DNA of 63,765 nucleotides from Nannochloropsis salina CCMP1776 (GCA_004565275.1 SDOX01000069.1:14792-78556); one strand, 5' to 3'. Shown: positions 49,401 to 61,265, counted from the first letter of the stretch. Made by a program: numbers and translations. The notes: generated by a model from the letters alone, not told the origin.

Positions 49401-50631
49401 ACTGGTTGTTCCCTTGGTTGTTCCAATCATTTCCCTGGTTATTCCACTGATTATTCCAGTCCTGATTGTTCCAATTATTGGCCTGATTGTTCCACTGGTT
49501 ATTCCACTGGTTGTTCCAGTCATTCCCCTGGTTGTTCCACTGGTTATTTCCCTGGTTGTTATTCCACTGGTTGTTCCAGTCATTGCCTTGATTCCACTGA
49601 TTGTTGTTCCACTGGTTGTTCCCCTGGTTATTCCACTGGTTATTCCACTGATTATTGTTCCATTGATTGTTCCAGTCATTGCCCTGGTTATTCCACTGGT
49701 TGTTATTCCACTGATTATTCCATTCATTGCCCTTGTTCCATTGGTTGTTGTTCCATTGGTTGTTCCATTCATTGCCCCATTCCTTGGCCGCCTCCTTGAC
49801 TCCTGCGCCCTGCCGCAAGAAGACAGTACGAGGCTCCGCCGGTCGCGACTCGGGGAAGGGATCGGATCTGATGGTCAGTTGATCCAGCACCTGCATCCAT
49901 AGCTCCTGCGGGCCCGTTGCCCAGAACTCGGCCGCCTGAGTCTGGTTCGCTAGGCGGATCTCCGAGACTTTTGAGCCCAAGGCGATCGTCTCGTCGAAGC
50001 TAGTCTTGTAGATCTCACTGGAGGTCGCCGCAGGAATAGGCATGCGAAAGTCGATAGGGAGAGCGTTAGGATCTAGGATCCAGGGCGTGACCCGGGGCCA
50101 CTGGTAGTCAGCGCCCGGCGAGAACTCGGGAGGAGTGGGGCGCCAAAAACCCTCCTCTTGGCTTCCCACGTTCGGTTCCGGCATGGTCCGGTCACTCGCA
50201 TCGTTCAATCGGATGTTCAGCATGTTTTCTGCCACCTTGGAGCCCTGGGCCTTGGAGTCTCGAATGCGTCGAGAGGAGACGTTGGGGATCTCGGTCTGGG
50301 ATGTTACTAGCAGGTCCGTGGCAGGCCCCGCAGCCGGCGCCATCCGGTCCATTACATATTTTCCCGCCCCTGCCACAGCTGCGATGAGATCTGGCTGTAA
50401 ATCGGGGTCGCGAATGCTCTCTTCGTCTTCGGGGAGGATATTCTTCCTCTGAAGGACGTCTTGGACTGCCAAATGCTGGGCCACATGCAGCATGGAGAGG
50501 AGTCGAGAGGCATCACTGTTGCTTAATTGGGCTTGCTGGATATGGGTACGCATTGCCAGCGACCAGGGGGTGATAACATTGTCTGCTCTGCATCCCAAAA
50601 GAAGAAGAGGGACAAAGAAGAGGAGCCTCAT
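46441..50631 (-). CDS. Giant secreted Trp/Asn/Gln-repeat protein inserted in a haloperoxidase/PAP2-like domain (about 1396 aa)
   Basis: One uninterrupted frame. I take the ATG at about 50631 as start because it begins a signal peptide ([16 protein letters not shown]). Residues 20-270 follow the N-half of vanadium-haloperoxidase-like proteins ([20 protein letters not shown], then [20 protein letters not shown]). Residues about 285-1180 are W/N/Q/G repeats. Residues 1183-1396 are the C-half: [29 protein letters not shown] and [12 protein letters not shown]. Of the vanadate/phosphate-site residues, Lys1226, Arg1233 and Arg1317 are kept. The His of PSGH is Tyr1265 (codon 46837-46839) and the His after SRxxxxx is Gln1323 (codon 46663-46665). 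Catalysis is therefore doubtful, and a structural or adhesive wall protein is the inference. The tail is basic ([10 protein letters not shown]). Confidence 0.85.
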   Translation of the reverse strand: MRLLFFVPLLLLGCRADNVITPWSLAMRTHIQQAQLSNSDASRLLSMLHVAQHLAVQDVLQRKNILPEDEESIRDPDLQPDLIAAVAGAGKYVMDRMAPAAGPATDLLVTSQTEIPNVSSRRIRDSKAQGSKVAENMLNIRLNDASDRTMPEPNVGSQEEGFWRPTPPEFSPGADYQWPRVTPWILDPNALPIDFRMPIPAATSSEIYKTSFDETIALGSKVSEIRLANQTQAAEFWATGPQELWMQVLDQLTIRSDPFPESRPAEPRTVFLRQGAGVKEAAKEWGNEWNNQWNNNQWNKGNEWNNQWNNNQWNNQGNDWNNQWNNNQWNNQWNNQGNNQWNNNQWNQGNDWNNQWNNNQGNNQWNNQGNDWNNQWNNQWNNQANNWNNQDWNNQWNNQGNDWNNQGNNQWNNQGNNWNNQWNNQGNDWNNQWNNNWNNAASKEVVDGAAASWGAAVGSGEGAPGSVVEKVPDVTDPAKEWGNDWNTQWQWNNRGPTGGWNNQGNNWNNGANNWNNQWNNQGNQWNNNWNNQGNNWNNWNNQGTNWNNQWNNNWNNNNWNNQGTNWNNNWNNQGNQWNNNWNNNWNNQGNQWNNNWNNNWNNNNWNNQGTNWNNQWNNNWNNNNWNNQGNQWNNQWNNQGNQWNNNQWNNQGNNWNNGQANWNNANNGNNQGTNWNTMASKETVAEAAVSPQAAVEDVQIVPGSVTEKLPGVPVPAKDDWNSQRDKHEEDWKGNDWDGKGNDWKGNDWDGKGNDWKGNDWKGNDWKGNDWKGNDWKGNDWKGNDWKGNDWKGNDWKGNDWKGNDWKGNDWKGNDWKGNDWNNPWNNQWNNQWNNQWGNNQWNNQWGNNWNNQWGNNQWNNNQWNNQWGNNQWDNNQWNNPWNNQWGNNQWNNQWGNNQWNNQWGNNQWNNQWNQGNNWNNGWNNQWYSQSNGLNSTGGEDALKQTRTTPAIESSKDSAASVSSPQGPGDKEAVKEWGNEWKNDWNNQGNNQWNNQGNQWNNQGNNQWNNQGNNQWNNQGNQWNNQGNNQWNNQGNNQWNNQGNQWNNQGNQWNNQGNNQWNNQGNQNNNWNNGAADWNAANGGANAGNNWNQGNNQWNNQGNNQWNNQGNQWSAANGGVPAANDWNNGGNNQWNNQGVQGANWNDGANTAPDTTNNFNNGVNAGNGATTANGWMNAGNNGAVVGKEGMQATGMASNLAFNVAAAARAYAMASVAAMDNRIVTLDNKYFFDTWRPVTAIRLNADPPQPEWEPLLVTPATPEYPSGYGTLAGAMVEVIKTVANNGLDEAPFMLALKGANGEQRNYATLSSIAEESAASRVYGGLQWAHTTAPSFGLGQLVATAVLAGFDTMYAPQAAIETMNQQYHLAEPVQHVLLPGPQQRSNRHKKKRWHGLRIFK
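47150..49780 (-). repeat. Coding W/N/Q repeat array in four blocks
   Basis: Protein units are variants of NNQWNNQG and NQWNNNQW. Four blocks each follow a linker ending in K-E-W-G-N-(E/D)-W or, once, K-D-D-W-N. The second and third linkers share the pattern ASKE(V/T)V and GSV(V/T)EK(V/L)P. One block differs: at 48175-48440 the DNA is a 15-bp repeat (CCTTTCCAATCATTC type) that codes for KGNDW about 13 times. Confidence 0.92.
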
Positions 50632-52103
50632 GTTGCACAAGGACCTGTGTAGTCGAGGGGAGGTGTCCGAGTGAGAAAGACCAAGGACTTTCCCATACTG
50701 AGAGGACTTGAAAAAAAGCACGAGGCCCTCAATTATTCTTATCATTTGTATACCTATCACAATATGCAATCAACAATAGTCCTGATTTGACAATACACAC
50801 GGACAATGGTGTCAAACGTATGTTCTTTAATTCCTGTGGGCCAAGCGGGGGGAAGGCGCAAGATCAAGCACACGTCTACATGCGAAGCCCATTCCAAAGA
50901 AATGATGCCATCAAAGGTAAGACAAAGCTTGTCGCGTTGCTAACATGGCCTTAGCATAACCCAAAATATGCGAGCATTGTATGAGAAAAGACGTCAAAAA
51001 GAAGAGCGTCACCGAGCAACGAAGACTTCCTGCAACAGCAACTCGGAATAGGGCAGGAGGGAAAATGCAAATCACGAGAGCCGAATGTCTCAATTTTCTT
51101 TCGCCCAGTCTCATCGACTTTCATAATTAGACTATATAAATACAATTTATCTTGCACTTATAATCAGTGTCTGGCACGAAAATAACGGGAAGGCTCGGCA
51201 TGGGGCGTCAAGGCGAAAGGACGCTAAGCACAGCTCCTCGCTCGTTCGGACGGTCTCCAGGGACCACGCACCCTCTAGTGGAACCTCCTTCCAAAAATTA
51301 TGAGACTGCCCGCAGGGTGCCCGCATGCACACTTTAGCGGGCGTCCCACCAAGTCCGCGGGTCGTCTTGTCCTTGGTAGACATGTGGTGTGTTGTCTGGT
51401 CGCAATATGAAGCATGGGCCTTGCTTCTTGTACCAAATTGCCATTTGTTTAAAGCATTTCTCTCCGATGGCTGTTCTTTAGCTGCAGAGGGGCTAAGAAA
51501 AATTAATAACGGATCCTGAGTGGCGAAATTTTATGTCATGAATCGATATTTGTCTGTGCGTGCTACGAATTCATGTCTGTAGGGGTTAAGAGGGAAATAG
51601 TAGCGCGGGCGTCAATCAGTGGTTAAAGCCCGACATATATGATTGGTGGATTTCCTCTACTTCGAGGCAAGGACAGGTCATCTTTCGCTTTCTGTGACCA
51701 TGCTGGAGGCTACACGACTCGTCACATTGAGTCAAGAGAGTGTAGAAATACTTTTCTATTCGAAAAGAAGAAGTGCTACGCAAAATGGAAAAAAGAACCG
51801 TCCTTTTACGAGGCTCATCTCAACATTATGGCTTTGCTTCTATGAAACGGACCGAAACTCTCTGTACCTTCTTTAAACCATCGTCGGCTATTGTTTTTGC
51901 CGCTGTGAATCATGATGGGCGTGCACGATGGGTTCCGCAAGACTTTCCATCAGGTCCTTTTGCTGATTCCCTCCTCACTCCTACCTTCCGTACTACTCAG
52001 CCTTACAATACTCCCTCTCCACGTTAGAAAAGACCTTTTCTCTGCGACCACAAGAAAACAGGGAAAAAATACCTCGATTTCCGTCTGCACTCATATCTCC
52101 TCT
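50632..52103. other. Intergenic, promoter side of the W/N/Q gene
   Basis: AT-rich 1.5 kb between the start of the W/N/Q gene and the 3' end of ycf23, both on the minus strand. No gene or repeat seen. Confidence 0.6.
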
Positions 52104-53325
52104 TTAGTTCTGCATGTGCGCCTTGTTTCGTTGCAGCGCCCGCACGATCTCCCGCACTTTCGTGGCCATCGCAGCCTCCGAGTCCAGCTTTGTGATGGCG
52201 CTCCCGACTCCCACCCCGCGCGCGCCAGAAACCAACGCCATGGGCGCGGTCACCTCGTTCATCCCCGAGGCAGCCATGACATGCGTCCTGCCGGCCAGGG
52301 CCCGGGAGAGCACGTACGTCGAGGCCAGGGCGGGGGCAGCCTTCTCTATCGAGGCCTGAATGCCCGTGCTCATGGTGCTAATGGAGGGGGCGCCCTCCGT
52401 CTGGATCACGTCCACTCCCAGAGCGGCGAGGGAGAGCGCCAGCTGCGCCTGCTCCTCCATGGCAAGCACGTGGGGGATGGTGACGGAGAGGGGCGTGCGC
52501 GGGCAGAGCTCGCGGGTCTTCTTGGTCAGGTCCAGAATGTCCAGCGAGGAGAAGCGCAGGCCCGAGCCGTAGAAAGCGTCGAAGTTGCCCAGCTCCAGCA
52601 TGTCTACGCCGGCCTCCACGCACGGCACGAACTTCTCCGGGTCGATGGCGGAGACCACCGTGCGCACACGGGAAGCATCCTTCTTGACAAGAGCGACCAA
52701 ATCGGGGTCCGCAGCCAGATCCACGTGGGTGGCACCCCCAAGAGCAGCCGCGCGCGCAATGCGGCCCACGGATTCCGGGTCAAAATTGGTGAGTCCGGCG
52801 ATTACTTTGAAGGCCCGACCCTCTCGGAAAGGACGCAACGTCTTTGGGGAAGGGAAGAGAGGCGAGAGGCAAACGGGAATGAGAATGGTACCAGGGGGGA
52901 AATGATAGGTCTGACATTTGCAAGATGTAGTCAGTGAGTGGAAACAATCATCCAAGACGGAAGGCGAACATCAGGAAACGTAGCGTAATGAAGCTCTTTT
53001 TCGTCTGTCCGCCACATCCATTCCTAGCCTTCCTCATTTTCATATCCTTGACAAGAGGAAAAGTTCCCACGCAAAAAGAGAGATAGCAAATCTCTTGAAT
53101 TGAAAACAAAATGGGCAACGTGTGTCGGCTCAAAGGAGAGAAACAAAGAACAAAGCAAGTACAGGACATCAGAGACAGTAGCTTTGAGCAAGGAATCTAA
53201 AAGGTGCAAGCAACTGCACTCACCTCTTTGTGAAAGCGTGGACCCGCGGCCGGAGTAGCCATAAAGAGGTTGAAAGCCGATGTGGAGGCGATGCAAAATG
53301 TAGTAAAGGTAATAAGGCGCATCAT
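52104..53325 (-). CDS. ycf23: Ycf23 (DUF561), nuclear-encoded with plastid presequence (279 aa)
   Basis: Two exons, 53325-53224 and 52841-52104, join in phase 0. Exon 1 is only a presequence: MMRLITFTTFCIASTSA followed by Phe (FNLF) and a short basic part, the signal-plus-transit design used for four-membrane plastids. Exon 2 is the whole Ycf23 domain: REGRAFKVIAGLTNFDPES, GATHVDLAADPDLV, CVEAGVDMLELGNFDAFY, SVTIPHVLA, GVDVIQTEGA, AASGMNEVTAPMAL and GARGVGVGSAI. The pattern of strands and glycine turns resembles a TIM barrel. Ycf23 is plastid-encoded in many red-lineage algae and nuclear elsewhere. Its function is not established. The start has two adjacent ATGs. Confidence 0.93.
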
Positions 53326-54413
53326 GATGATCAGGGCCCTGAAAAAGGGAATGGGGGCACTGTGCGGCGACCAGGAAGAAGGAATAAGCCATGAAGCAAA
53401 AATGACAAAAGATTCAATACAATTTGTACGGCAAAGCTCGAAGCCAAGTATAATTGCGTGTGGGCTGTGCAGGTGCGCGGTAGCACCTGTTGAGAGGACC
53501 GCGTGGCCTGAAATGCCGTGCTCAAGTTGCGGTTGAGGTAGCGCGAGGGCATGGGGTAAAGACGGGGGCGGGATATGTGGCGAGGGGGGGCCTGAAGCTT
53601 TCCAAGCCAAAGCGTGTGGACTTTCCCGTGTTTAATCGCAGGAGCGAGTTCTTGTCATAATTCATGCTTACGGTGAGGGCGTACAGAGCTGCGAAGGTGT
53701 TCCAATTGTGCCCAGGGACTGCCATGAGAAATTGCCAAGTACGTACGTCGAGTGCAAGCGAAGGACTCCCTTCAGGATGAGGCACAGGGGTACGTGGCAA
53801 GTACTCTCTCTCTGAGGAGGCAAGACGGCCCGTCATACCGCTATGGCCTCGTGTATTTACTTTGGAGTGCAGTGTGCAGCGAAAATGAAAGAATCCTACA
53901 GAAGTCCTTGCACTGAGGGCGAGGCAAGTACTGCATTGCTGGTAGCCGAAGAACTCAAGACCGTCAGGCCGTAAGAGGAAAAAGTAATGGGCGCAACGTG
54001 AAGCAAAAAAAATACTTTTATAAGCTTTTCTGTATCTTTACTACATAATAGTTTATCTAAAGACAAACGGATCTTTCTTCGGGATCAGTCTTTTGTTCTC
54101 TTAGAATTGATTCTGAGCTGACTGCCGCTTGGCCTGAAGGTGTTGCTAAAATGCATTTTAAATTCGAAAAAACTGTACATTTTTATCTTTATAAGAGCAG
54201 CTTCTTCCGGTAAACAGGGTCAAATGAACAAATACCGGTTTATATCCCCCTCACTGCTTACTCATCCATGATAGAATGCAAAAGCACTACTCGCTGCCCC
54301 CCCCCTTTTTCACACACCTTCCCCTCCCTCGAGTACGTGTCCCCTTTGCCCCCTCTCCCTTCGGTCGCAATTGTCCTGCTCTCACATTTACTATGGCTAG
54401 GGGTCGAAAGCGC
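53326..54413. other. Intergenic, upstream of ycf23
   Basis: Between the ycf23 start and the 3' end of the CNNM-like gene (both minus). An open minus frame at 53522-53836 has no family signal and no supported splice partner, so it is not called. Confidence 0.5.
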
Positions 54414-57400
54414 TCAACTATACCTTTTCACTTTCTCTTCCTCCTCTCGACCGCCAAGGCCCCCGTCCTCTGGTATGGGATGGCACCCCCTGAGCTTCAA
54501 GTCCTGAAGCTCTGTCCGAACGACTTCCTCCCCACCGCACTGCTGCAGCTCAGTGGGTCGCCGTTGTTGGACCTCTGCAGGACCTGACAGGGACCGAGCT
54601 CGCGTTCCGCCCCCGCTGTAGCTCTCTCCCTCCCTCCCTTCTGGCTTTCCTCCCCTTTCGCCGCCTCTCCCCCCTCCACCGCTGTCAGCATCTGCACTCA
54701 CCGCCCGCTGATGCAGAAGCGGCTCCCTCAAACCCGTCGCCTGCCCGCTGACTATGCTCTCGCCGTGATACGAGGCGTGGGCTTGGGGATCATCGGGCGA
54801 AACGGAGTCGTCCTGGCTCTGGGTGTACGACAGAAGGGGCACGCCCAGGGAGGCAGAGGAGAGGGAGAAGGGGGGCGACGTGTAGATGGACGTCATCCCT
54901 CCCCGGCGGGGCGGAGAGATCGAGGGGGTCGAGGGGAGCCTCGGTGGCGCTGGCCCGTCTCCTCCCTCCCCCCCCCCCCGCGGCTTGCCACCCCTGCTCC
55001 TCCCCCCAGGCCCGCCGGCGGCCATGGAGTGCAGGGTCAAGTCGACCAGCACTTGCTGCTGGATGCAGGAGGCAGAGGAGAGAGGGAAGGCCCCTTTGCC
55101 TCCCGAGGCGCCGGCGAAGGCCCCCGAGGAGGAGGAGGCCGGGGGGGCGTCGGCTCGGTGGGAATCGAGGAGGACGGGCAGGTCCCTGCCCTCCTTGCGC
55201 AGGAGCGAGGCCGACAGGATCTAGTTGGGAAAGTGGGGAAAGGCGAAAAGCATCACTCACGATGAGAAGGACGAGTCCTCGCCAGCCTTCGCTCCTCGTC
55301 TCGGTCCTCCTCGTTCGCGTGCCTACCCCCGTTGAGACCCTCCCCTCCTCCCTCCCTTCCCCCCCTCGCCCCACCTGCTTGGCCCCCCTCTGTCTCCGCC
55401 GTTCCAGCTCCTCTCGGCTCCGATCGTGCTCGTCCAAAATCTCCTCCTGCAAAATCTCCTCGATCACGTCCTCGAGCGTGATGATGCCTAGGGCATGGGC
55501 GGGGACAGAGTGTGGTTCAGCATCACGGGCAGTAGGAGTGAGGCATACCCCCGACTTCTGCTTTCCTCTCTGGGCAATGGCTTGGAGCAAAACCACAACT
55601 CCCGCCCTCCTCCTCTGCCTTGTCTCCTTCATCTTCCGCCCTCCCTCCCTGCCCCTCTCCCTCCCTCCCACCTAGGGGCGCGGCGTCTCCCTTGAGGGAA
55701 CGGCCCTGCTTGATGTTCTCAAGAGCCGCCTCCGGATCCCAGGCGACCACAGCCAAATGGCTGCGTCCCTCTGGTCAGAAAGCGGGAGGGGAGAGAGGGG
55801 GGGAGGGGAAGAGGGAGAGAGCGGGTGGGAAGAGGGTTTCGGGATGGAAGCCCGCTGGCAAGGAGAGGGTGCGACTCAGGGAGAACAAAGAGCAATGGCA
55901 GAGAAAAAGAAAGAAGGGAAGGAGGAAAGACGGCGGGGTGGGGGGAAGGACCTTGGAAGGTGTTCAGGAGGTCGATGAGGGGGCAGAGGGGGGAGACGAC
56001 GAGGGGCAGGCGGAGGGCCAACGAGCCGACCCTCCGACGGGTAGCTGGCTCCAGGACGATCAGGCGCTTGACCAGGAGGAAGCCGCGGAGGAAGGAGCGG
56101 TCTGAGCCTGAGGGAGGGGACGGGCGAGGGAGGATGAACGGAGGGAGGGGAGGTGGAGGGGAAAGCGACGCTCCTTACCTTCGTATACAGGAATGCGAGA
56201 GAAACCGCTGGACATGATCATTGCCTGCAGTGGGGGCGTGGGGAGAGGAACGAGAGCGTTAAATTACGGGAGACTGGTTAGTTTTGCTCGCGTCTTAGGT
56301 CCCTACGAGCCCTGCCTCTTTATGCGCTCCCTCCCTCCCTATGCCTCCCTCCCTCCCTCCTCCCCGGGACCCCACCAGCATGGAGGCATCGAGAGCGGCC
56401 TGCGTCGAAAGGCAAAAGACCTTCTCCATTGGCACCAGGCAGTCCTGCACAGTCTTGGAGGCGATCTTCGGGGGGAGAGGGGGGGGAGGAGAGCGTGGGG
56501 TGACAATCCCTCCACCTCTAGGGGAGCCACGGGAGACCTCGCTTCCTCTTCTTCTCGACCGCCTCTCTTACCTTCAAGACCCCCACCACGATGTCCACCT
56601 CGTCTTGCGAGAGGAGCGCGTCCTTCCCTGCATGGGCCTGCCGGTGCTGATTCCCTCCTGGTAGGAAGGGAGGGAAAGAGGGGAAGGAGGCGGGGACGGG
56701 TAGAGGGAAGTCGTCTGAGACGGCAGCAAGCCACACGCCGGCAAGTGGTGCCCGTGGACGCGTGGAGCGCGGACCCCCAAGACGATACGAGAAGGGAGTG
56801 AAGTCAAGCGAGGAACACAGACTCCGGCGCGCAAGCGATGAAGGAGGGTGGGAAGGGGGAAAGAGGGCAGGGAGGGAGGGCACAAGGGACGGGGCGACCC
56901 ACCCTTTTTTCCGCCAGCGCCCTGAGAGCCGGCGCCAAGGTCCTGGGTGGGGTGGGAGAGGGAGAGGAGGCCGGCTCGGGCGCTGGTGGCGGAGGACGCG
57001 GTCATGTAGGCGTGGGCGGAGGCGTGCGTGCCGTTGCTGTTCGAGCGCCCCGGTCCACTCGAGACGATGGAGATGTTGCGGCGCTTGACCTCCTGTGGAG
57101 GAGACGTGAGAGGAGGGCGGTATGAGGCCCGCGACGAGTCCCCCCGGTCCGAGGAGGAGATCGAGGGAGGGGAGGGCAACGAGGCTCACTTGATGTATCT
57201 CGATGAGCGCCGAGAGCTCCGCACGATTGTAACGCTTGCGAGGATTGTGACTCCCAAAGAAGCGGTCCAGGAGCCAGGACAAAGGGTAGGAGATGGGGGA
57301 GAGGACGAGCATCAGGAACCTAGGGGAGGGGTCGAGGAGAGGGCAGGGTGAGGGGGGCCGACAGGGAACGGGGAGGAGGCCTACGTACCACACAAAGGAC

Positions 57401-58713
57401 GCCATGCGAGCGGCAATCTGGAGCCAGAAGGAGGGCAGAGCGTGTGTCGTGGTGTGAAGCCAGAAGGAGGGCAGAGCGTGTGTCGTGGTGTGAGAACGGG
57501 AGCAAGGGAAAACGGAGGAGGAGGATGGGTAGAGATGTCGACCTGTCGGCGACCTCCGCCGTGCACCTACCTTGAGTTGATTGGGCCCGCTGAAGAGCGC
57601 AGACGGCAAAATCTCCCCAAAGATCAGGACCATGGTCACAGAGAGGAGGACGGCCACGTAGGACGGGACTGGGAGCGAGTGAGGGAGGGGAAGGGGGCGG
57701 GGAGGGAGACGGAAGGTGAGAGCGGCCTGGGAAGATCCTCGCTGCCCACCCCGGGCCTCGCACCCCTCAGCCCCTACCCAGTCGGTCGAGAAAGAGAGGT
57801 AGCGTCTCATTAGCCGCCGAGTTGTAGAGGAGGAGGGTGACCAGCAGGTAGTGGTGGCGCTGGATGAGGGGGAGGACCACGGAGGCCTGTCGGCATTCCT
57901 CCGCCGTGCCCACGCGCTGCTTGATCTCTAGCTCCAGAGGGTCAATAGACTGTGGCCAGGGGCAAGAAATGGAGGACTTTATGTAACGGACGACGAGGGG
58001 CGCCTGCATCCCCGAGAAAAAGATGGGCCGCCTCCACAGGACAGAGAGCTCTCCCGCTCCTCTCCCTCACGCACCATTAAGCCGATGGTTAGACCGGCCG
58101 CTATCGCCGCGCAGAGAACACAGATGAAGGAGAAAGTGAGGTTGAGGACGTCGTCAGGGTCACGGAACGACGCGAACCCGCCGCTGGTTATCTCCGTGTG
58201 AGGCATTGGAGGGGCAGGAGACGGTGCGGGTCCTGGACTCTCAAAAGGCGGCCCGGGCACTGCGACGGGGAGGGAGAGTCGCGGGGGACGAAACCGATGG
58301 CTTGGCGCTTCTTCCAAGCTGAGAGGTGCGGAGGAGTCAACGGCATCTGATGAGGTGGAAAAGATCTTCGCGAGGCCAAAACAGACATTATCGTAGGTTT
58401 GGATGGGATGGGTGATGAAAAGGGAGGTGAAGCTCTTGGAAAATGTTGCTTCGAGCAGCGTCACGCACTGCTGTTGCTGCTGTAGCGCTTCTTGTTGCTG
58501 CTGTTGCTCGTCTAGCTGCTGGTGGTGGCCTTGATCATGGATGAGGTGGTTGCGAGGCGGGATATGCTGCGTCTCCGCTCTTTCCAGAACTGGTGATGCA
58601 GGACTGGCGCGGGCTAGGGCACATTTCTCTCCCAGCGCAAGCACCAAGAGGAACCAGCAAATTAGTCTTTTCACCTCACTCTTCCTTGGCTGGTCATGGT
58701 TGGCTTCATTCAT
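54414..58713 (-). CDS. CNNM: CNNM/CorC/Mam3-type membrane protein with DUF21 and CBS pair (about 882 aa)
   Basis: Thirteen in-phase exons: 58713-58075, 57949-57778, 57668-57571, 57417-57389, 57319-57190, 57092-56903, 56657-56572, 56465-56376, 56224-56179, 56101-55952, 55770-55672, about 55487-55375 and 55220-54414. A signal peptide (LICWFLLVLALG) and a Gln-rich lumenal stretch precede DUF21 helices (FSFICVLCAAIAAGLTIGLM, then HHYLLVTLLLYNSAANETLP, LLSVTMVLIFGEILPSAL and FLMLVLSPISYPLSWLLD). The CBS pair follows: DCLVPMEKVFCLS, MSSGFSRIPVYE, FLLVKRLIVLEP, GRSHLAVVAWDPE and GIITLEDVIEEILQEEILDE. Relatives move or sense Mg2+ and other divalent cations. The last exon adds a long, mostly disordered Gly/Ser tail. 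It is divergent from SRP68. Confidence 0.9.
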
Positions 58714-59178
58714 GGCCGCGGGAAAAGCATATTGCAAGCCCTCCTCTTGGCTTACCGGGGCGTATTTTTTGTATGCGTTTCAACTAGCCTGCATATTGGT
58801 CGGTTGGCATGGGAATGTATTCACAATTAAATGTGATGTCGAATTGTCTAGTGAGAAGTGTCCACGCTGAGAGCAAACAAAAAGAAGTGTGCGGGAGGCA
58901 GGGAAACAGATAAACAAAATACGTGGGAGGGCACTTGGGGAGAGAGGTCGGCCGAGGCGAGAGAAGGCGAAGAACGCGATTGGTCTAAAGGTCTACCTTG
59001 GCGTGAGAATTTTCGATATCAAGGAATTTGTTTCCTCAATGCACGTGCATATTAAGTTTTAACGTAAATTTCATGCCCACAACTTCTGAAGTAGCGTGCG
59101 CGCCTTTCTTTTGATAGAGTTTTCCTCACCGTGCTCGCCCGTCCATCCAACAGGCCTTTGAGACAGCTGTGGAGAGCT
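58714..59178. other. Divergent promoter region (CNNM / SRP68)
   Basis: The 465 bp between two start codons pointing away from each other. No other feature seen. Confidence 0.6.
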
Positions 59179-61265
59179 ATGGCGGCAGACAACCACGTTC
59201 ACGAGGATGAGAGTAGTGATGCAGTTACGCCCTTTGGTGCTCCTTCTTCATTTGTCCCTTCTATTCTCCTGGACTTGCCGCTCCATCACATGCTACGCTC
59301 GCTTCAGCTCCAGCATGGCCTGCGTCATGGAGACTATCAACGCTACCGACATTACCTAAATCGCCGCCTTGCTCGTCTTCGGAAGGGGGTCAACGCAACT
59401 CACAGGGGTGGCAAGGCTTTTGAATCCAAGAATGTTCACAGCTTGGCCTTTTTGGGAGGCGATCCATCCGCTTTGAAAAAGGAGCATCTGCTGCTTGTTC
59501 TCCTCAACGCTGAGCGTGCCTGGGCCTTTGCCATGCACCTGCAACAAGACGCAGCAGGCAATCAACACATGCCCAGCTACGTCCGATCACATTTCTTACG
59601 TCGTCTTCGCCGGGCGGGTGTGTGGGCGGCGCGATTATTAGGGTTAGTAGAGGACGCCAGCGATCAGGTCACGGAGCGCACATCTTTGGAAGTGCAGGCA
59701 TACGCAGGGTGGATGGGGGCCGCGGTCGATGTGGAGCAGGAAGAGTGGGGCCATGCTTTAGTGAAGTTACGCACCGCACACTCTATTCTCAGCCAGTTGG
59801 GCGAGCTGGGTTCGTTGGAGGAGCAAGACTTGTTTTTAAGCAAGGCAGACGAGGTTCTCCAGTCGGCACGCTACTGCCAGTACAACTTGGGGGAGGGCTC
59901 TTTCGAGGACTTAAATCTAGATGTGGATACGATTGGGGCGACAAAAAATATTCCCGAGGCACTGGTAGAGAAGCTCAACGCAGTCAAGGAAGCTTCGCGG
60001 GCTGCGGCAGCCACGGGCTTGGAGACGGTTGAGTGGGGGGGACGGCAGCTGCATGTCTCAAGCAAGGAGGTTAGGCTCGCCTTGATCAAGCTGGAAGAGG
60101 CTCGCACCGCTTTGGATTCGTCGCTGGAATCGATGGGGGGTGCCAAGGTAAAGCAAGGCGTTGGGGGGGGGGGGAGGAAGAGCCCTACGCCGCTGTCTTT
60201 GCGGCATATGGCGATGCTCTACAGCGGGTGGGCGAAGAGGTGAGCAAACTCCAAAAAATGAACTCGGGATCACGTGTCGAGGCACAGAAGGAGGATCTTC
60301 GGCTTTTGATGAGTTATCTCAAGCACGGGAAGCTCGAGACGATGCGAGTACGCAGCGAGGAGTTGATTCAGGCCATCCTGTGTGGGGGGGACAGATCAGG
60401 CAAGCGGGGCAGGCCCGAGGACCTGGTGCATATCCTGGAGGGACTCGTGCAGACAACGGCCGAAATGGAAGGCCTTCCGGGAATAGAGGATCTCGAATCT
60501 GTCTTGATGCGCGCGCAGACTCTGCAGGCGCTCTATCGAGCGCAGAGGCTCTTTTATCTGGGCGAGATTCACGCAACCAACGCGCGCGGGAAGGGGCACT
60601 TGGCCGCCATGGCCTTATTTGAGCGCGCAAAAGAGCTTGGGAGGGAGGTAGAAGTCCTGGCGCAGGAAATGAGGGAGGAAGGGGGATCGTCTGAGAAAGA
60701 GGAGTTGCTTGAGCGGGCCGGAAGAGTTGTAAATATGGCGCGAGGTGGGTGGTACCGCGCTCGTACCTCGAAATTAATGGCATACTTGCCTCTATCAACA
60801 GATGGGGCAGCTCTTGAGGACAAAGAGGCGGCTTTTGTGGCCTCGATTTTGGTGCTTTCGGTGTCAGCGCAAGAAAATCAGGCAACAGGGTGGCCAAGTA
60901 CACTCGAGAGGAATAAGGGCAAGAAAGGGGCACAGGAATATCATCGGGTAAAAGGAAAGAAAGGAGAAAATCGGACACAGATAAATGACGACGTAAGGGA
61001 ATCGCAGTCGGAGCAGGCATCCCGAATGCTGTTGGACCGTCTAGGAGATTTGGACGTAGGAAAGGAGTCAAGTGAATTTGGTATCGCTCATGTGCCACCA
61101 GTGATGGCACCTGTGCGGGCCAAACCGCAGGTTTTTGACATAGCCTTCAATTTTTTGGAGGAACGTTTGCCGAGTTTGGCAGCAAGTGCAGGGGTTTCCC
61201 AGACGTCAACTCGGGGAGCGGGGAATGGTAGCAAGCGAGGTTTATTTGGATGGTTAAGAGGCTAG
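59179..61265 (+). CDS. SRP68: Signal recognition particle subunit SRP68 (about 695 aa)
   Basis: No intron is needed. The ATG at 59179 (MAADNHVHEDESSD) is chosen because upstream in-frame starts are not ATG. The N-terminal RNA-binding part shows QLQHGLRHGDYQRYRHY and NRRLARLRKG. The C-terminus has VRAKPQVFDIAFNFLEERLP, like the SRP72-binding end of SRP68. The subunit forms a heterodimer with SRP72 on 7S RNA and takes part in ER targeting. The frame shifts once in a run of 12 G at 60163-60174. Before it the protein reads ESMGGAKVKQGV; after it, in the other frame, EEPYAAVFAAYGDALQRVGE, which fits the family. One extra or two fewer G restores a single frame. A 30-40-nt intron from GTAAAG at 60148 is possible but unusually short. 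Confidence 0.9.
60163..60174. repeat. G12 homopolymer that breaks the SRP68 frame
   Basis: The two SRP68 halves are in different frames on either side of this run. Confidence 0.75.

Noticed and set aside
47150-49780. Short regular DNA repeats as a possible CRISPR array or satellite
   Set aside because: The repeats keep an open frame and encode the protein repeat. There are no unique spacers.
46732-49902. Very long open frames rich in Val/Pro/Leu or Phe/Leu/Trp on the + strand
   Set aside because: They mirror the W/N/Q repeat on the minus strand. The minus frame has a signal peptide and a recognisable fold, the plus frames have neither.
53522-53836. A 104-residue minus frame upstream of ycf23
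   Set aside because: No family signal. The ycf23 presequence exon already starts with a good ATG downstream of it.
60148-60182. A mini-intron in SRP68 starting GTAAAG
   Set aside because: At about 35 nt it is far shorter than the other introns here (mostly 75 nt or more), and a G-run length error explains the shift more simply.
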